From Salibaculum sp035270045 (lineage in GTDB: Bacteria > Pseudomonadota > Alphaproteobacteria > Rhodobacterales > Rhodobacteraceae): a stretch of DNA of 33,150 bases. The notes beneath the pieces were generated by a model. The model made no database searches. It was given only the letters and a program-made list of their open reading frames with translations, and had not been told where the DNA came from. Shown here piece by piece: positions 23,376-31,935 of the stretch. The DNA is taken from positions 1 to 33,150 of the forward strand of contig NZ_DATFIP010000060.1 of assembly GCF_035270045.1 (NCBI RefSeq). The letters are read 5' to 3'. The first letter of the stretch is position 1. Every line of letters starts with the position of its first letter. The translations under genes were made by a program, and so were the position numbers.

Positions 23376-26300
23376 CACCCCAGCCGCCGCCGCCCGGCGT
23401 TTCCATGACAAAGGCCGATCCTGCGACGAGGTCGATCTCGTCATCGCCGTCAAGTTCCACGCGACGGCCATCGGGCAATTCCACCCAATTGCGTCCCGTC
23501 TGGCCGGGATCGCCACCCTGCGCCCCGAATGGCGGAATGCGGCGATGGGAGGACAGGGTGGTGACGGTTGCATCCGTCAGGAACCGAAGCCGACGCACCA
23601 CGCCATGCCCGCCGCGATACTGTCCCGCGCCGCCCGAACCGGACCGGATCGAGAACTCCTCCAGCCGCACGGGAAAGCGTTTTTCCAGCACCTCCGGATC
23701 GGTCATACGCGTGTTGGTCATGTGGCTTTGCACCGCGTCGCAGCCGTCGAAGCCCGGCCCTGCACCGGTGCCGCCCGCGATGGTCTCATAGTTCTGGAAA
23801 ACGTCATTGCCCCAGACGAAATTGTTCATGGTCGCCTGACTGCCCGCGATCACGCCCAGCGCACCGTAAAGCGCGTTGCAGGCCGCCTGGGAGACCTCGG
23901 TATTGCCCGCGATCACCGCCGCCGGGTAACGCGGGTTCAGCATGCAGCCCTCGGGCGCGATGATGTTCAGCGGCGCGAGGCAGCCTTCGTTGAGCGGGAT
24001 GTCCGAGCCGACGAGGGTTCGGAAAACGTAGAGGACCACCGCACGGCAAACCGCAAAGGGGGCGTTGTAGTTGCCCGGGTGCTGGGCGCTGGTCCCGGTA
24101 AAGTCCACCGTGGCCTCGCGCGCATCACGGTCAACGGAAACCGACACCTCGATCCGCTGCCCGTTATCCATGGGGTAGCTGAACCGTCCAACGGGCAAGC
24201 CGTCGATCACGCGGCGCACGCTTTCTTCGGCGTTTCGCTGGACGTGGCCCATGTAGGCGGTGACCACATCGACCCCTTGTTTTTCACAGACCCGCAGCAA
24301 CTCCCGACGCCCGGTCGCATTGGCGGCCACCTGCGCCTTGAGGTCGGCGATGTTCTGGTCCGGATTGCGGCAGGGGAAGCGGCCAGAAGCCAGGACCCGA
24401 CGCGCGTCGTCTTCACGGAACTGGCCCGCGCCAACAAGCTTGACGTTGTCAATCAGAACACCCTCGTCGTCGATATGGGTGCTGTCGGGTGGGGCCGATC
24501 CTGGGGTACGTCCGCCGATGTCGGCGTGGTGGCCGCGCGACCCCAGCCAGAATGTCGGCCTGCCATCCACGAAGACCGGCGTGACCACCGTGACATCCGG
24601 CAGGTGCGTGCCGCCTCGATAAGGCGAATTGAGCATGAAGGCGTCGCCGTCCGCCACCTCCGGGTTCAGCCGCATCACCGTCTTGATGCTGTCGGACATG
24701 GACCCAAGATGCACCGGCACATGCGGTGCATTCGCCACCAGGTCGCCTTTTGCGTCGAAGATCGCGCAGGAAAAGTCGAAGCGTTCCTTGATGTTCACCG
24801 ACCGGGATGTATTGGCGAGCGTTGCGCCCATCTGCTCGGCCACGTTCATGAAAAGGTTGGACATCACCTCCATCACCACCGGGTCGGCCTCGGTCATGGC
24901 GGGGAGGCTTCGGTCTCTGGACCCGTCGCGCGACAGGACGAGGTTGCCCATCGCATCGACAGTGGCGGACCAGCCCGGCTCTACCATGTTGGTACCGGTC
25001 GGCTCGAGGACGATCGCGGGGCCTGTCACGACCTGCCTTTCGGCCAGGTCCGCGCGCTGATATATCGGCGCGTCCCGTCGCGTGCCGCCCGTATGGAGGG
25101 GCACGCTGTCGATGGGCTTTGCCGGGTCGGCCTCGGCGCCGATGCGTTCGGGTATCTCGCCCGTGTCGCTGATCGCCTCGACGCTGAGCATCTCGAAGAG
25201 AATGGCCCGGTCCGGGCTGGTGAAACCGAAACGGGCGGCATGAGCGGCCTCGAACTCCGCCTGCATCCGCTCGGGCGGACTGAAATCCACGGCCAGCGTC
25301 TGGTGCGACCCGTCGTAACGCAAATGCGCCTGCGCCCGGGTCTCGATCGCACCGGTCACGCCCTGGGCCACCAGCGCTGACCGGGCCTGCGCGGTCAGCG
25401 TGTCAACCCGCGCTTGCGCGGCCGCGACTTCGGCCAAGGGCGCGTCATGCTGTTCCTCGACCATCTCGCGCAGTTCGGCCAGCCCCATTCCAAAGGCTGA
25501 AAGCACCCCGGCAAAGGGGTGGATCAGTACCCGCCCCATACCCAGCGCATCGGCGACAAGGCAGGCATGCTGCCCGCCAGCCCCGCCAAAGCACTGCAGG
25601 GTATAGCCGGTCACGTCATGGCCGCGCTGGACCGATATCTTCTTGATCGCGCCCGCCATGTTGTCCACGGCGATGCGCAGGAACCCCTCGGCCATGTCCT
25701 CTGGCGTGCGGGCGGTCTCGTCGGTTGCTTTTGCAACCTCTTCCGCCAGGGCTTGGAACTTCTCGCGCACCACGTCGGCGTCCAGTGGCTGATCGCCGTC
25801 CGGGCCAAAAACGCATGGAAAATGGTCCGGGTCCAGTTTTCCAAGCATGACGTTGCAGTCGGTTACGGTCAGCGGTCCGCCCCGACGATAGCAGGCCGGG
25901 CCCGGATCGGACCCAGCACTTTCGGGCCCCACCTGGAAGCGGCCATCGCGGAAAGTGCATATCGACCCGCCTCCGGCAGCAACAGTGTGGATGTCCATCA
26001 TGGGCGCGCGCATCCGCACGCCCGCGACCTCGGTTTCGAAGCTGCGCTCGAAATCGCCGGCATAGTGGCTCACATCCGTCGAGGTGCCGCCCATGTCAAA
26101 GCCGATCAGGCGGTCATGGCCCGCCGCTTCGCCGGTCTTGACCATGCCGACGATACCGCCCGCGGGCCCGGACAGGATCGCGTCCTTGCCCTGGAACCGC
26201 ATCGCGTCAGTCAACCCGCCGCTGGACTGCATGAACAGCAGTTGACCCGTCACACGGCCCACGTCCAGCGCATCGGCGACCTCGTGCACGTAGCGCCGCA

Positions 26301-26958
26301 GGATGGGCGAAAGGTAGGCATCGACCACCGTGGTATCCCCGCGCCCGACCAGTTTGGCCAGGCCGGACACCCCGTGTGAAGTGCTGACCTGCGTGAAGCC
26401 CAACTCCCGCGCGATTTCGGCGGCGCGCTCTTCGTGCACAGGGTTGAGATAGGCATGCAGGAACGCAATGGCGACGGCCTTGAAACCCGCGGTGCGGGCC
26501 TGTTCGAGCACGGGGCGTAATCGCTCTTCATCCATGGGGATCAGAACCTTGCCCGCGGCGTCCAGCCGTTCGGTCACCTCGGCCACCCGGTCGAAAAGCG
26601 GTTCGGGCCGCCGCACATTCAGGGCAAAAAGGTCCGGTCGGGCCTGGTAGCCGATCCGCAGCAGGTCACCGAAGCCCCGTGTCATCAACAAGAGCGTGGG
26701 TTCGCCCTTGCGCTCAAGCAGCGCGTTGGTCGCAACCGTGGTTCCCATCTTGACCGACCTGATCGAGCCGGGTTCCGGGGCTTCGGTGCCCATAAGGTCG
26801 CGAATGCCCTGCACGGCCGCATCGCGGTAGCGTTCAGGGTTCTCTGACAGAAGCTTGTGCGAGAGCAGCCCGCCATCCGGCGCACGGGCTACGATGTCGG
26901 TAAAGGTGCCGCCACGGTCAATCCAGAATTCCCAGGCCCCGTTCGCCGTTTCCGCCAT
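23368..26958 (-). CDS. 5-oxoprolinase / hydantoinase A-B fusion
   Basis: A 1196-residue fusion. Hydantoinase_A N-terminal region starts with DRGGTFTDIVA (ASKHA-type phosphate loop); the HyuA core carries FDMGGTSTDVS (about 285-295). The C-terminal half is HyuB-like (about 670-1190), with ERFDFSCAIFD, HVPVHLGSMSD and GGHGVVRRL. Fused proteins of this size are usually ATP-dependent 5-oxoprolinases that open pyroglutamate to glutamate, though N-methylhydantoinase-type activities occur. ATG at 26958 (MAETANG) is chosen for its AGGAGG site; an upstream in-frame start adds 38 unlikely residues. It stands alone on the minus strand. Confidence 0.88.
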   Translation of the reverse strand: MAETANGAWEFWIDRGGTFTDIVARAPDGGLLSHKLLSENPERYRDAAVQGIRDLMGTEAPEPGSIRSVKMGTTVATNALLERKGEPTLLLMTRGFGDLLRIGYQARPDLFALNVRRPEPLFDRVAEVTERLDAAGKVLIPMDEERLRPVLEQARTAGFKAVAIAFLHAYLNPVHEERAAEIARELGFTQVSTSHGVSGLAKLVGRGDTTVVDAYLSPILRRYVHEVADALDVGRVTGQLLFMQSSGGLTDAMRFQGKDAILSGPAGGIVGMVKTGEAAGHDRLIGFDMGGTSTDVSHYAGDFERSFETEVAGVRMRAPMMDIHTVAAGGGSICTFRDGRFQVGPESAGSDPGPACYRRGGPLTVTDCNVMLGKLDPDHFPCVFGPDGDQPLDADVVREKFQALAEEVAKATDETARTPEDMAEGFLRIAVDNMAGAIKKISVQRGHDVTGYTLQCFGGAGGQHACLVADALGMGRVLIHPFAGVLSAFGMGLAELREMVEEQHDAPLAEVAAAQARVDTLTAQARSALVAQGVTGAIETRAQAHLRYDGSHQTLAVDFSPPERMQAEFEAAHAARFGFTSPDRAILFEMLSVEAISDTGEIPERIGAEADPAKPIDSVPLHTGGTRRDAPIYQRADLAERQVVTGPAIVLEPTGTNMVEPGWSATVDAMGNLVLSRDGSRDRSLPAMTEADPVVMEVMSNLFMNVAEQMGATLANTSRSVNIKERFDFSCAIFDAKGDLVANAPHVPVHLGSMSDSIKTVMRLNPEVADGDAFMLNSPYRGGTHLPDVTVVTPVFVDGRPTFWLGSRGHHADIGGRTPGSAPPDSTHIDDEGVLIDNVKLVGAGQFREDDARRVLASGRFPCRNPDQNIADLKAQVAANATGRRELLRVCEKQGVDVVTAYMGHVQRNAEESVRRVIDGLPVGRFSYPMDNGQRIEVSVSVDRDAREATVDFTGTSAQHPGNYNAPFAVCRAVVLYVFRTLVGSDIPLNEGCLAPLNIIAPEGCMLNPRYPAAVIAGNTEVSQAACNALYGALGVIAGSQATMNNFVWGNDVFQNYETIAGGTGAGPGFDGCDAVQSHMTNTRMTDPEVLEKRFPVRLEEFSIRSGSGGAGQYRGGHGVVRRLRFLTDATVTTLSSHRRIPPFGAQGGDPGQTGRNWVELPDGRRVELDGDDEIDLVAGSAFVMETPGGGGWGAS

Positions 26959-27057
26959 AGCCCTGCCTCCTGCGCGTCGCGGCAGCATCGTCAAGAACGG
27001 GCAGGTGAACAAGGGGGCGAAAAGCGGCAAGCCCCACCATGTGAGTGCAGAAACGGT

Positions 27058-27086
27058 TTGACAGCCCCCCAAGCCGCGAGTATCCG
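27058..27086 (+). promoter_or_regulatory. Promoter of tRNA-Met
   Basis: A perfect -35 hexamer TTGACA (27058-27063), 17-bp spacer and -10-like TATCCG (27081-27086). The tRNA starts 12 bases after the -10, giving a short leader. The fit in spacing and place is good although the -10 is weak. Confidence 0.65.
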
Positions 27087-27098
27087 AACGCCGGTGAT

Positions 27099-27175
27099 GG
27101 CGTGGTAGCTCAGCCGGTTAGAGCACAGCACTCATAATGCTGGGGTCGGCGGTTCAAGTCCGCCCCACGCTACCA
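27099..27175 (+). tRNA. Elongator tRNA-Met (CAT)
   Basis: A 77-nt cloverleaf with anticodon CAT in loop CTCATAA, T-loop TTCAAGT and encoded CCA. The first pair is G1-U72, as in other alphaproteobacterial elongator tRNA-Met, and it lacks the C1-A72 mismatch of the initiator. tRNA-Ile2, which also has CAT, is less likely because its acceptor stem normally reads GGGCC-like. Confidence 0.85.
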
Positions 27176-27234
27176 TCACTTTCCCTTTTCTCGGGAATCG
27201 CTTTGCGGCACTGTTTCGCCGGGGGAGGCGTGCC

Positions 27235-28644
27235 ATGACATCGCTGCGTGCGTTCACGGAAATTGTCGGGGCCGACCACGCCATGATCGGCGCAGACACG
27301 GCCAGGTGGGCGCAGGACTGGACTGGCGCCTATATCGGCGCACCGGGCGTGGTTCTGCGCCCGGCCGATACCGCGCAGGTCGCGGCGATCCTGCGCAAGG
27401 CCTCGGAATTGCGGCTTTCGGTGACGCCCGTGTCAGGCAATACCGGGCTGGTGGGTGGGGCCCATACCACCGGCGGCGTGCTGCTCTCGCTGGACCGCAT
27501 GTCCGCGATCCGCGAGGTCAATCCACGCGCACGGACCGCCACCGTCGAAGCCGGGGTGATCCTGTCCAGCCTGCAAGAGGCCGCCGAGGCGCAGGGCCTT
27601 ATCTTTCCACTGACCTTCGGCGCGCGCGGCTCGGCCATGATCGGCGGCGTGCTGTCGACCAACGCCGGCGGCTCCAACGTGCTGCGCTACGGCAATGCAC
27701 GGGACCTGTGCCTGGGGCTCGAAGCGGTGCTGGCCGATGGACGCGTGGTCAACCTGATGAGCGCGGTTCACAAGGACAATTCCGGCCTCGACCTGCGCAA
27801 CCTTCTCATCGGGGCCGAGGGTCAGTTGGGAGTGATCACTGCGGCTGTGCTCAAGCTTTCGCGGAAACCCCGTGCCCATGCCACGGCCATGGTCGCCGTG
27901 CCCGCGTTGCCCGATGCGCTGGACCTGCTCAACCGGCTCAACGATGTCTCGGGGGGCGCGGTGGAGGCCTTCGAATACATGCCGCGCGTCTATATCCAGA
28001 CTCACCTGGACCGGGTCGCAGGCGCCAAGCCTCCATTCAACGAAATGCACGACGTGAATATCCTGGTCGAACTCGGCGCGACGGCCGAGCGCGACGCTAC
28101 CCCCGCCGCCGACGGCAAGACGCCGATAACGGCCCTGCTGGAGCAAGAGCTGGGCGCTCTGCTGGATACCGGGAAGCTTCTGGATGCCACCGTTGCCCAG
28201 TCCGAGGCCCAGCGGGCCGAGATCTGGGCCCGCCGCGAGGCCGCCGCCGAACTCACCTTCTGGCGCAAGCCGGTCATTGACACCGATATCGCTGTTCCGC
28301 TGGACCTTGTGCCGCGCTTTCTGGAGATGGCCGATGCCCGCGTAACAGCGCAGGACCCCGCGGCCGAGCCCTTCTACATCGCCCATTTGGGCGATGGGAA
28401 CGTCCATTACAGCGTCTACCCGAGTGATGACTCTCCAGCCCTGAAAGACTCGATCGTCACCATCATCGAGGACGTCGTGACCGAGCTTGGCGGGGCCTTT
28501 TCAGCCGAGCATGGCGTTGGCCAGTCGAAGCTGGCCACCATGCGGCGCCGCAAGGACCCGACCGCGCTGGCCATGATGCGGCGAATCAAGCAGGCGCTTG
28601 ATCCCCAGGGAATCCTCAACCCGGGCAAGACCATCCCGGACTAG
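27235..28644 (+). CDS. FAD-linked oxidase (D-2-hydroxy acid dehydrogenase, GlcD/D2HGDH type)
   Basis: A 469-residue flavoenzyme of the FAD_binding_4 / FAD-oxidase C family. The PP-loop region reads VSGNTGLVGGAHTTGG (about 67-82), the second FAD contact is TFGARGSAMIGGVLSTNAGG (about 127-146), and GAEGQLGVITAAVLKL follows. The C-terminal metal and substrate site includes HLGDGNVHYSVYP and AEHGVGQSK. It oxidises a D-2-hydroxy acid such as D-lactate, glycolate or D-2-hydroxyglutarate; the GNTG and metal motifs suit the D2HGDH/D-lactate group. The start has GGGGGAGG. It is monocistronic, and its stop lies 9 bases from a convergent gene. Confidence 0.85.
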   Translation: MTSLRAFTEIVGADHAMIGADTARWAQDWTGAYIGAPGVVLRPADTAQVAAILRKASELRLSVTPVSGNTGLVGGAHTTGGVLLSLDRMSAIREVNPRARTATVEAGVILSSLQEAAEAQGLIFPLTFGARGSAMIGGVLSTNAGGSNVLRYGNARDLCLGLEAVLADGRVVNLMSAVHKDNSGLDLRNLLIGAEGQLGVITAAVLKLSRKPRAHATAMVAVPALPDALDLLNRLNDVSGGAVEAFEYMPRVYIQTHLDRVAGAKPPFNEMHDVNILVELGATAERDATPAADGKTPITALLEQELGALLDTGKLLDATVAQSEAQRAEIWARREAAAELTFWRKPVIDTDIAVPLDLVPRFLEMADARVTAQDPAAEPFYIAHLGDGNVHYSVYPSDDSPALKDSIVTIIEDVVTELGGAFSAEHGVGQSKLATMRRRKDPTALAMMRRIKQALDPQGILNPGKTIPD

Positions 28645-28653
28645 GGCCAGGCG

Positions 28654-29235
28654 CTAGCTGCCCGGGACCACCGTCAGGCCCAGCATTTGCCAGTTCTGCA
28701 TCCCGCCGCGGTAGTAATGGATCTTGTCTGCCGGGAAACCCGCCTCGATCATGCGCCGGGCCGCGGTGGGGGATTGACCACACCACGGGCCGTTGCAGAA
28801 AAGCGCGACACGCGGCACCTCGGCGGGGCACTCGAACCCCTCGAAATCAACCGTACAGCCCAATTCGCCAAGCCGGTCCGCTGCCTCGTTGTAGGGCACC
28901 GAGACCGCGCCGGGTATCGTGCCCTGCTCGAACTGGGGCCGGATACGGCCGTCGATCACGACAGCCTCGGGGTCTTGCAGAAACTCCATCAGTTCCAATT
29001 CGCCGATGGGCGTTACACCCGGAGCGGGCACGATGGGCTGGATGCAGAAGTTCGGACAGGGCCGCGAGGTCAGGGTCCATTCGGCACCGACGCGATTGTC
29101 ATTGTCCTGAACCCGGCCGATCTCGACCGGGCCGTCGGGGGTGTCGACCGTCACCGACATGGTATCGGGGGTGATCCCCACAGGGTCGGCTTGGGCCATG
29201 CCGGCCATCAGCAAAAGGGCGATCAGAAAGCGCAT
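28654..29235 (-). CDS. Periplasmic rhodanese-like protein with CPNFC motif
   Basis: A 193-residue exported protein: the signal peptide is MRFLIALLLMAGMAQA. After a short N-terminal region there is a Cys motif CPNFC (Cys60, Cys64), then a rhodanese domain (about 75-190) with active-site loop CNGPWCG (Cys147, Cys152). Two more Cys (127, 136) lie between. Rhodaneses move sulfane sulfur, but a loop with a second Cys could also serve in thiol-disulfide exchange. Its start shares a base with the stop of the ABM gene (TGATG), so they are translated together. The sulfur substrate is unknown. Confidence 0.85.
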   Translation of the reverse strand: MRFLIALLLMAGMAQADPVGITPDTMSVTVDTPDGPVEIGRVQDNDNRVGAEWTLTSRPCPNFCIQPIVPAPGVTPIGELELMEFLQDPEAVVIDGRIRPQFEQGTIPGAVSVPYNEAADRLGELGCTVDFEGFECPAEVPRVALFCNGPWCGQSPTAARRMIEAGFPADKIHYYRGGMQNWQMLGLTVVPGS

Positions 29236-29552
29236 CAGTATACCTCCAAGACGTCATACATTACGGGCTCGAAGCCCTTGGTGAGTTGGTTGATCTCGCG
29301 ATTGCGGCGGCGCATCTCCACGGTGCGCAGCATGGCCTGATAGTCCTCGCGCCGCGTCCACTGCGAATAATTGGCGATGCGGGTCTGGGCATCGTTGACG
29401 TGCAGGCCCGCCGAGATGAAGCCCGGCTGCCTTGATATGACCTCTGAATATGCCGCGCGCAGCAACTCCAGCACATCGTCGCAAGTCGCCGGATTGACCT
29501 CGAAGGTCGTGATAACGGTCTGGCAGGGATTTCCTTTCTCGATCCTTGTCAT
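29235..29552 (-). CDS. Antibiotic biosynthesis monooxygenase (ABM) domain protein
   Basis: A 105-residue dimeric alpha-beta barrel protein. The pattern VITTFEVNPATCDDVLELL...QPGFISAGLHVNDAQTRIANYSQW is typical of the ABM fold: a first strand, the 'PGF' turn, then the 'NYSQW' strand. Members include quinol monooxygenases and heme-degrading enzymes; the sequence does not say which. ATG at 29552 has a GGAGG site; earlier in-frame starts lack one. It is the first gene of a two-gene operon with the secreted rhodanese. The divergent outer-membrane gene begins 90 bases away. Confidence 0.8.
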   Translation of the reverse strand: MTRIEKGNPCQTVITTFEVNPATCDDVLELLRAAYSEVISRQPGFISAGLHVNDAQTRIANYSQWTRREDYQAMLRTVEMRRRNREINQLTKGFEPVMYDVLEVY

Positions 29553-29628
29553 GGGCCTCCTCCTTGCCATGACTACACCCGACGGGAAACGGCAGGTCAA
29601 TGAATTCTGGCCAGACGCGAACAGTGAA

Positions 29629-29634
29629 TATAAG
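29629..29634 (+). promoter_or_regulatory. -10 element (TATAAG) close to the OMP start codon
   Basis: TATAAG lies 8 bases before the ATG at 29643, with TTCTGG (29605-29610) 18 bases upstream as a possible -35. Transcription would start at about 29641, giving a leaderless or nearly leaderless mRNA. No ribosome binding site is seen before the ATG, which supports this. Confidence 0.4.
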
Positions 29635-29642
29635 TTCAACCT

Positions 29643-30341
29643 ATGGTTCGCGTGGTCTCATGTTGTCTGCTGAGTTTGACCCTGGCCGCGCCCCTCCACG
29701 CCGGGGCCTGGCTGCGCGAGGATGGGGCCGTTTTCCTGTCGTTCGGAGCCAACCTTGCCCTGTCAGAGGGTGCGTGGAGCCCCGTGGGCCGGGACCCTCG
29801 ACTTTACCTGGAGTGGGGCCTCAACGCGCGAACGACACTGGCCTTTGCCGCCCATGCCGGACCCCAGAACAGCGCCCGCACCGGCGAAGCGCAGATTTTT
29901 CGTTCGCTTCCGCTGCCTGATCGCTGGGGCGTTGCCACGGTTTCGGGTGGTCTGGCGATACGCGAATTCGACAGTATCCAGTATGACGTTGACGGTGCCG
30001 AGACGACCCGGGTAAACCGGCTGGCCTCGCTCGGTCTGGCCTGGGGGCAAGGCTCCGACACGGGTTGGGTCACGATCGAAGGCCGCGTGATGGCTGACAT
30101 GGCCGATGGCGACATCGAGGCCAAGCTGGATCTCACCGGTGGCTACCACATCAGCCCAGTCTGGTCGGCGATGTTGCAGCTTCAGTCCGGGCGGGGCCAT
30201 ACCGGCGACTCCTACGCCAAGATCCTGCCGTCGGTGATCTACCGGATCAGCGACAGTCTGCGGCTGAACGCCGGGGTCAGCCACGCCCTGACCGGCGACC
30301 GGGGCACCGGGTTGTTCGTCGAAAGCTGGATCGAGTTCTGA
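29643..30341 (+). CDS. Outer-membrane beta-barrel protein, uncharacterised
   Basis: A 232-residue exported protein. The signal peptide is MVRVVSCCLLSLTLAAPLHA; the mature part has alternating polar and hydrophobic stretches with many Gly and aromatic residues, and the last residue is Phe (SWIEF), the usual outer-membrane barrel signature. The number of strands is not clear, perhaps 8-12. No specific family is recognised. It is divergent from the ABM-rhodanese pair and its 3' end is 7 bases from a convergent UspA gene. Confidence 0.75.
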   Translation: MVRVVSCCLLSLTLAAPLHAGAWLREDGAVFLSFGANLALSEGAWSPVGRDPRLYLEWGLNARTTLAFAAHAGPQNSARTGEAQIFRSLPLPDRWGVATVSGGLAIREFDSIQYDVDGAETTRVNRLASLGLAWGQGSDTGWVTIEGRVMADMADGDIEAKLDLTGGYHISPVWSAMLQLQSGRGHTGDSYAKILPSVIYRISDSLRLNAGVSHALTGDRGTGLFVESWIEF

Positions 30342-30348
30342 AATCGCG

Positions 30349-30756
30349 TCAGCGCAGAACATGCACCGCGCATTGCGCGTGGCGCACCACCCGCGCTGCG
30401 GTCGAGCCCAGAAAATAATCAGCAAGGCCGGGGCGGTGCGAATCGATGACGATCAGGTCCACCCCGTGGTCCTTGGCCCAGTCCACGATGGTGCGGCCCG
30501 AACGACCATGGATCACCAGCGCTTCGCCCGTGGTGAAATTCTTGGCCTTGCCATCAAGCTGCGCCTGCACGGCGGCGCGAGTCTCCTTGTCATACCCCTC
30601 CGGGATGTAATTCACCGCGTAAGCTGGCAGTTCCTCCATCACGTGCAGAAACGTCACGCGGGCGCCCGGCGCCGAAAGAGCGTGGGCAATCTGCTCGGCC
30701 GGTTTTGTCGGATGCTCACCGTCAAAGGCGACGGGAATCAGGATGTGGCTGTACAT
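30349..30756 (-). CDS. Universal stress protein UspA family
   Basis: A 135-residue single-domain Usp. It starts MYSHILIPVAFDG (first strand and ATP-site Asp) and ends with the nucleotide-binding pattern G-x2-x-x-x-G-S (GLADYFLGSTAARVVRH) followed by AVHVLR, the G-2X-G-9X-G(S/T)-like motif of ATP-binding Usp proteins. ATG at 30756 has a GAGGAGG site, which decides the start within a much longer open frame. The second rhodanese gene lies 61 bases upstream on the same strand, and the two are probably co-transcribed. Confidence 0.9.
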   Translation of the reverse strand: MYSHILIPVAFDGEHPTKPAEQIAHALSAPGARVTFLHVMEELPAYAVNYIPEGYDKETRAAVQAQLDGKAKNFTTGEALVIHGRSGRTIVDWAKDHGVDLIVIDSHRPGLADYFLGSTAARVVRHAQCAVHVLR

Positions 30757-30817
30757 TGCATTCCTCCTCTTGCCGGCACAGGGTGCACCGAAACGCGAAG
30801 GCGCGCTTTGATCCGGA

Positions 30818-31195
30818 TCAGATGTCACGCTCGGTTTTGCCGTCGGCCTCAACCCAGTCCTTGTAGCCGCCCAGATTACGGACGTCCTCGAAGCCCATGG
30901 CCCGCAGGGTCTGCCCCGCCAAGGCAGCGCGCCCGCCGCCAGCGCAATAGACGACGACCGTCTTGTCCTCGGACAGGGCCTCGGGCCGGTTCTCGGCCGA
31001 GCCGACCTGGAATTCCAGAACCCCGCGCGGGATCGCGATGGCGCCCTTGACCTTGCCCGCGGCCACCTCGACCGGTTCCCGCACGTCCAGGAACACGGCC
31101 CCGTCATCGCCGTGCAAGCGCTTGGCCTCGGCTGGCGAGATCGCGGGCACCTCGGCGCGGGCCGCCTTGACCAGGTCTTCGACTGTTTTCGCCAT
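30818..31195 (-). CDS. Cytoplasmic single-domain rhodanese
   Basis: A 125-residue rhodanese without a signal peptide. It has the entry motif VFLDVREPVEVAAGKVKGAIAIPRG and an active-site loop CAGGGRA with Cys84, followed by LRAMGFEDVRNLGGYKDW. It carries sulfane sulfur as a persulfide, for thiosulfate or glutathione persulfide. The ATG at 31195 follows GGGGGATCC. It is divergent from the HugZ-like gene. Confidence 0.9.
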   Translation of the reverse strand: MAKTVEDLVKAARAEVPAISPAEAKRLHGDDGAVFLDVREPVEVAAGKVKGAIAIPRGVLEFQVGSAENRPEALSEDKTVVVYCAGGGRAALAGQTLRAMGFEDVRNLGGYKDWVEADGKTERDI

Positions 31196-31341
31196 GGATC
31201 CCCCGTGATTGTGACTTGCACGTTCCAAAGACGCTATCCCGGCTTGGCGGCACACTCAATGGATTGTTGGGCCAGCGGCGGATGGCGGCTAGGGTTCAGA
31301 TAGCCCGAAGGGGTGCCGCGACCGAACAAGGAGTCTGTACC

Positions 31342-31821
31342 GTGCCCGCGAAGGACCCATTTCGCACCGTGGATGTCGAGGCCATCGCGCTGACCCGCGA
31401 TCTGCTGACAAGCGCGCGCCACGCCGCCCTTGGCGTGCTCGACCCTGACTCGGGGGCGCCCGTGGTGTCACGCATCGCTTTTGCCGTTCTGTCGGGGCAG
31501 CCGCATACGCTGGTCTCCGAGCTGTCACACCATGCGGAGGCGCTACGTGTCACCCCGGTGGCTTCTGTGCTGGTGGGCGAACCGCGGCCCGGGGGCGATC
31601 CGCTGACTCACCCGCGGCTGACCCTGCAAGTCCGGGCCGAAGCGGCTGACAAGGCCGCGCTCAAGGAGGCCTGGCTGGCGGTCCGCCCCAAGGCACAGTT
31701 CTACTACGACTTCGCTGACTTCAACCTTTTGCGCCTTGTCCCCAAATTCGCGATCCTCAACGGCGGTTTCGGCAAGGCCTACCGTCTGGGCTATGAGAAC
31801 CTGCGCGATGCGCTGGCTTGA
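31342..31821 (+). CDS. HugZ-like / pyridoxamine 5'-phosphate oxidase-fold protein
   Basis: A 159-residue split-barrel flavoprotein-fold protein. The N-terminal segment LLTSARHAALGVLDPDSGAPVVSRIAF and the LVSELSHHAEAL region follow the HugZ/PNPOx-like group, which binds FMN or heme. The C-terminal end has FYYDFADFNLLRL, common in HugZ-type proteins. GTG at 31342 is chosen because AAGGAG precedes it; the open frame continues upstream with an ATG at 31216 but without a ribosome binding site. The stop codon TGA is embedded in a TTGACA hexamer for the next tRNA. Confidence 0.8.
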   Translation: MPAKDPFRTVDVEAIALTRDLLTSARHAALGVLDPDSGAPVVSRIAFAVLSGQPHTLVSELSHHAEALRVTPVASVLVGEPRPGGDPLTHPRLTLQVRAEAADKAALKEAWLAVRPKAQFYYDFADFNLLRLVPKFAILNGGFGKAYRLGYENLRDALA

Positions 31822-31846
31822 CAGCGGATCGGCGCGGAGGCAAACA
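31818..31846 (+). promoter_or_regulatory. Candidate promoter of tRNA-Ala
   Basis: A perfect TTGACA (31818-31823) overlaps the stop codon of the HugZ-like gene. After 17 bases comes a poor -10 (CAAACA, 31841-31846). The tRNA starts 14 bases later. The -35 is convincing; the -10 is not. Confidence 0.4.
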
Positions 31847-31859
31847 GGATGGGGATCGT

Positions 31860-31935
<76 letters not shown>

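Noticed and set aside
23173..25380. Long plus-strand open frame (735 codons) opposite the hydantoinase gene
   Set aside because: It is antisense to a well-supported enzyme, carries no family motifs, and is rich in the Arg/His/Ala/Gly pattern of GC-rich shadow frames.
27099..27175. tRNA-Ile2 (CAT with lysidine) for the plus-strand tRNA
   Set aside because: The acceptor stem GGCGTGG with GCTACCA end fits alphaproteobacterial elongator tRNA-Met better than the GGGCC-type stem of tRNA-Ile2.
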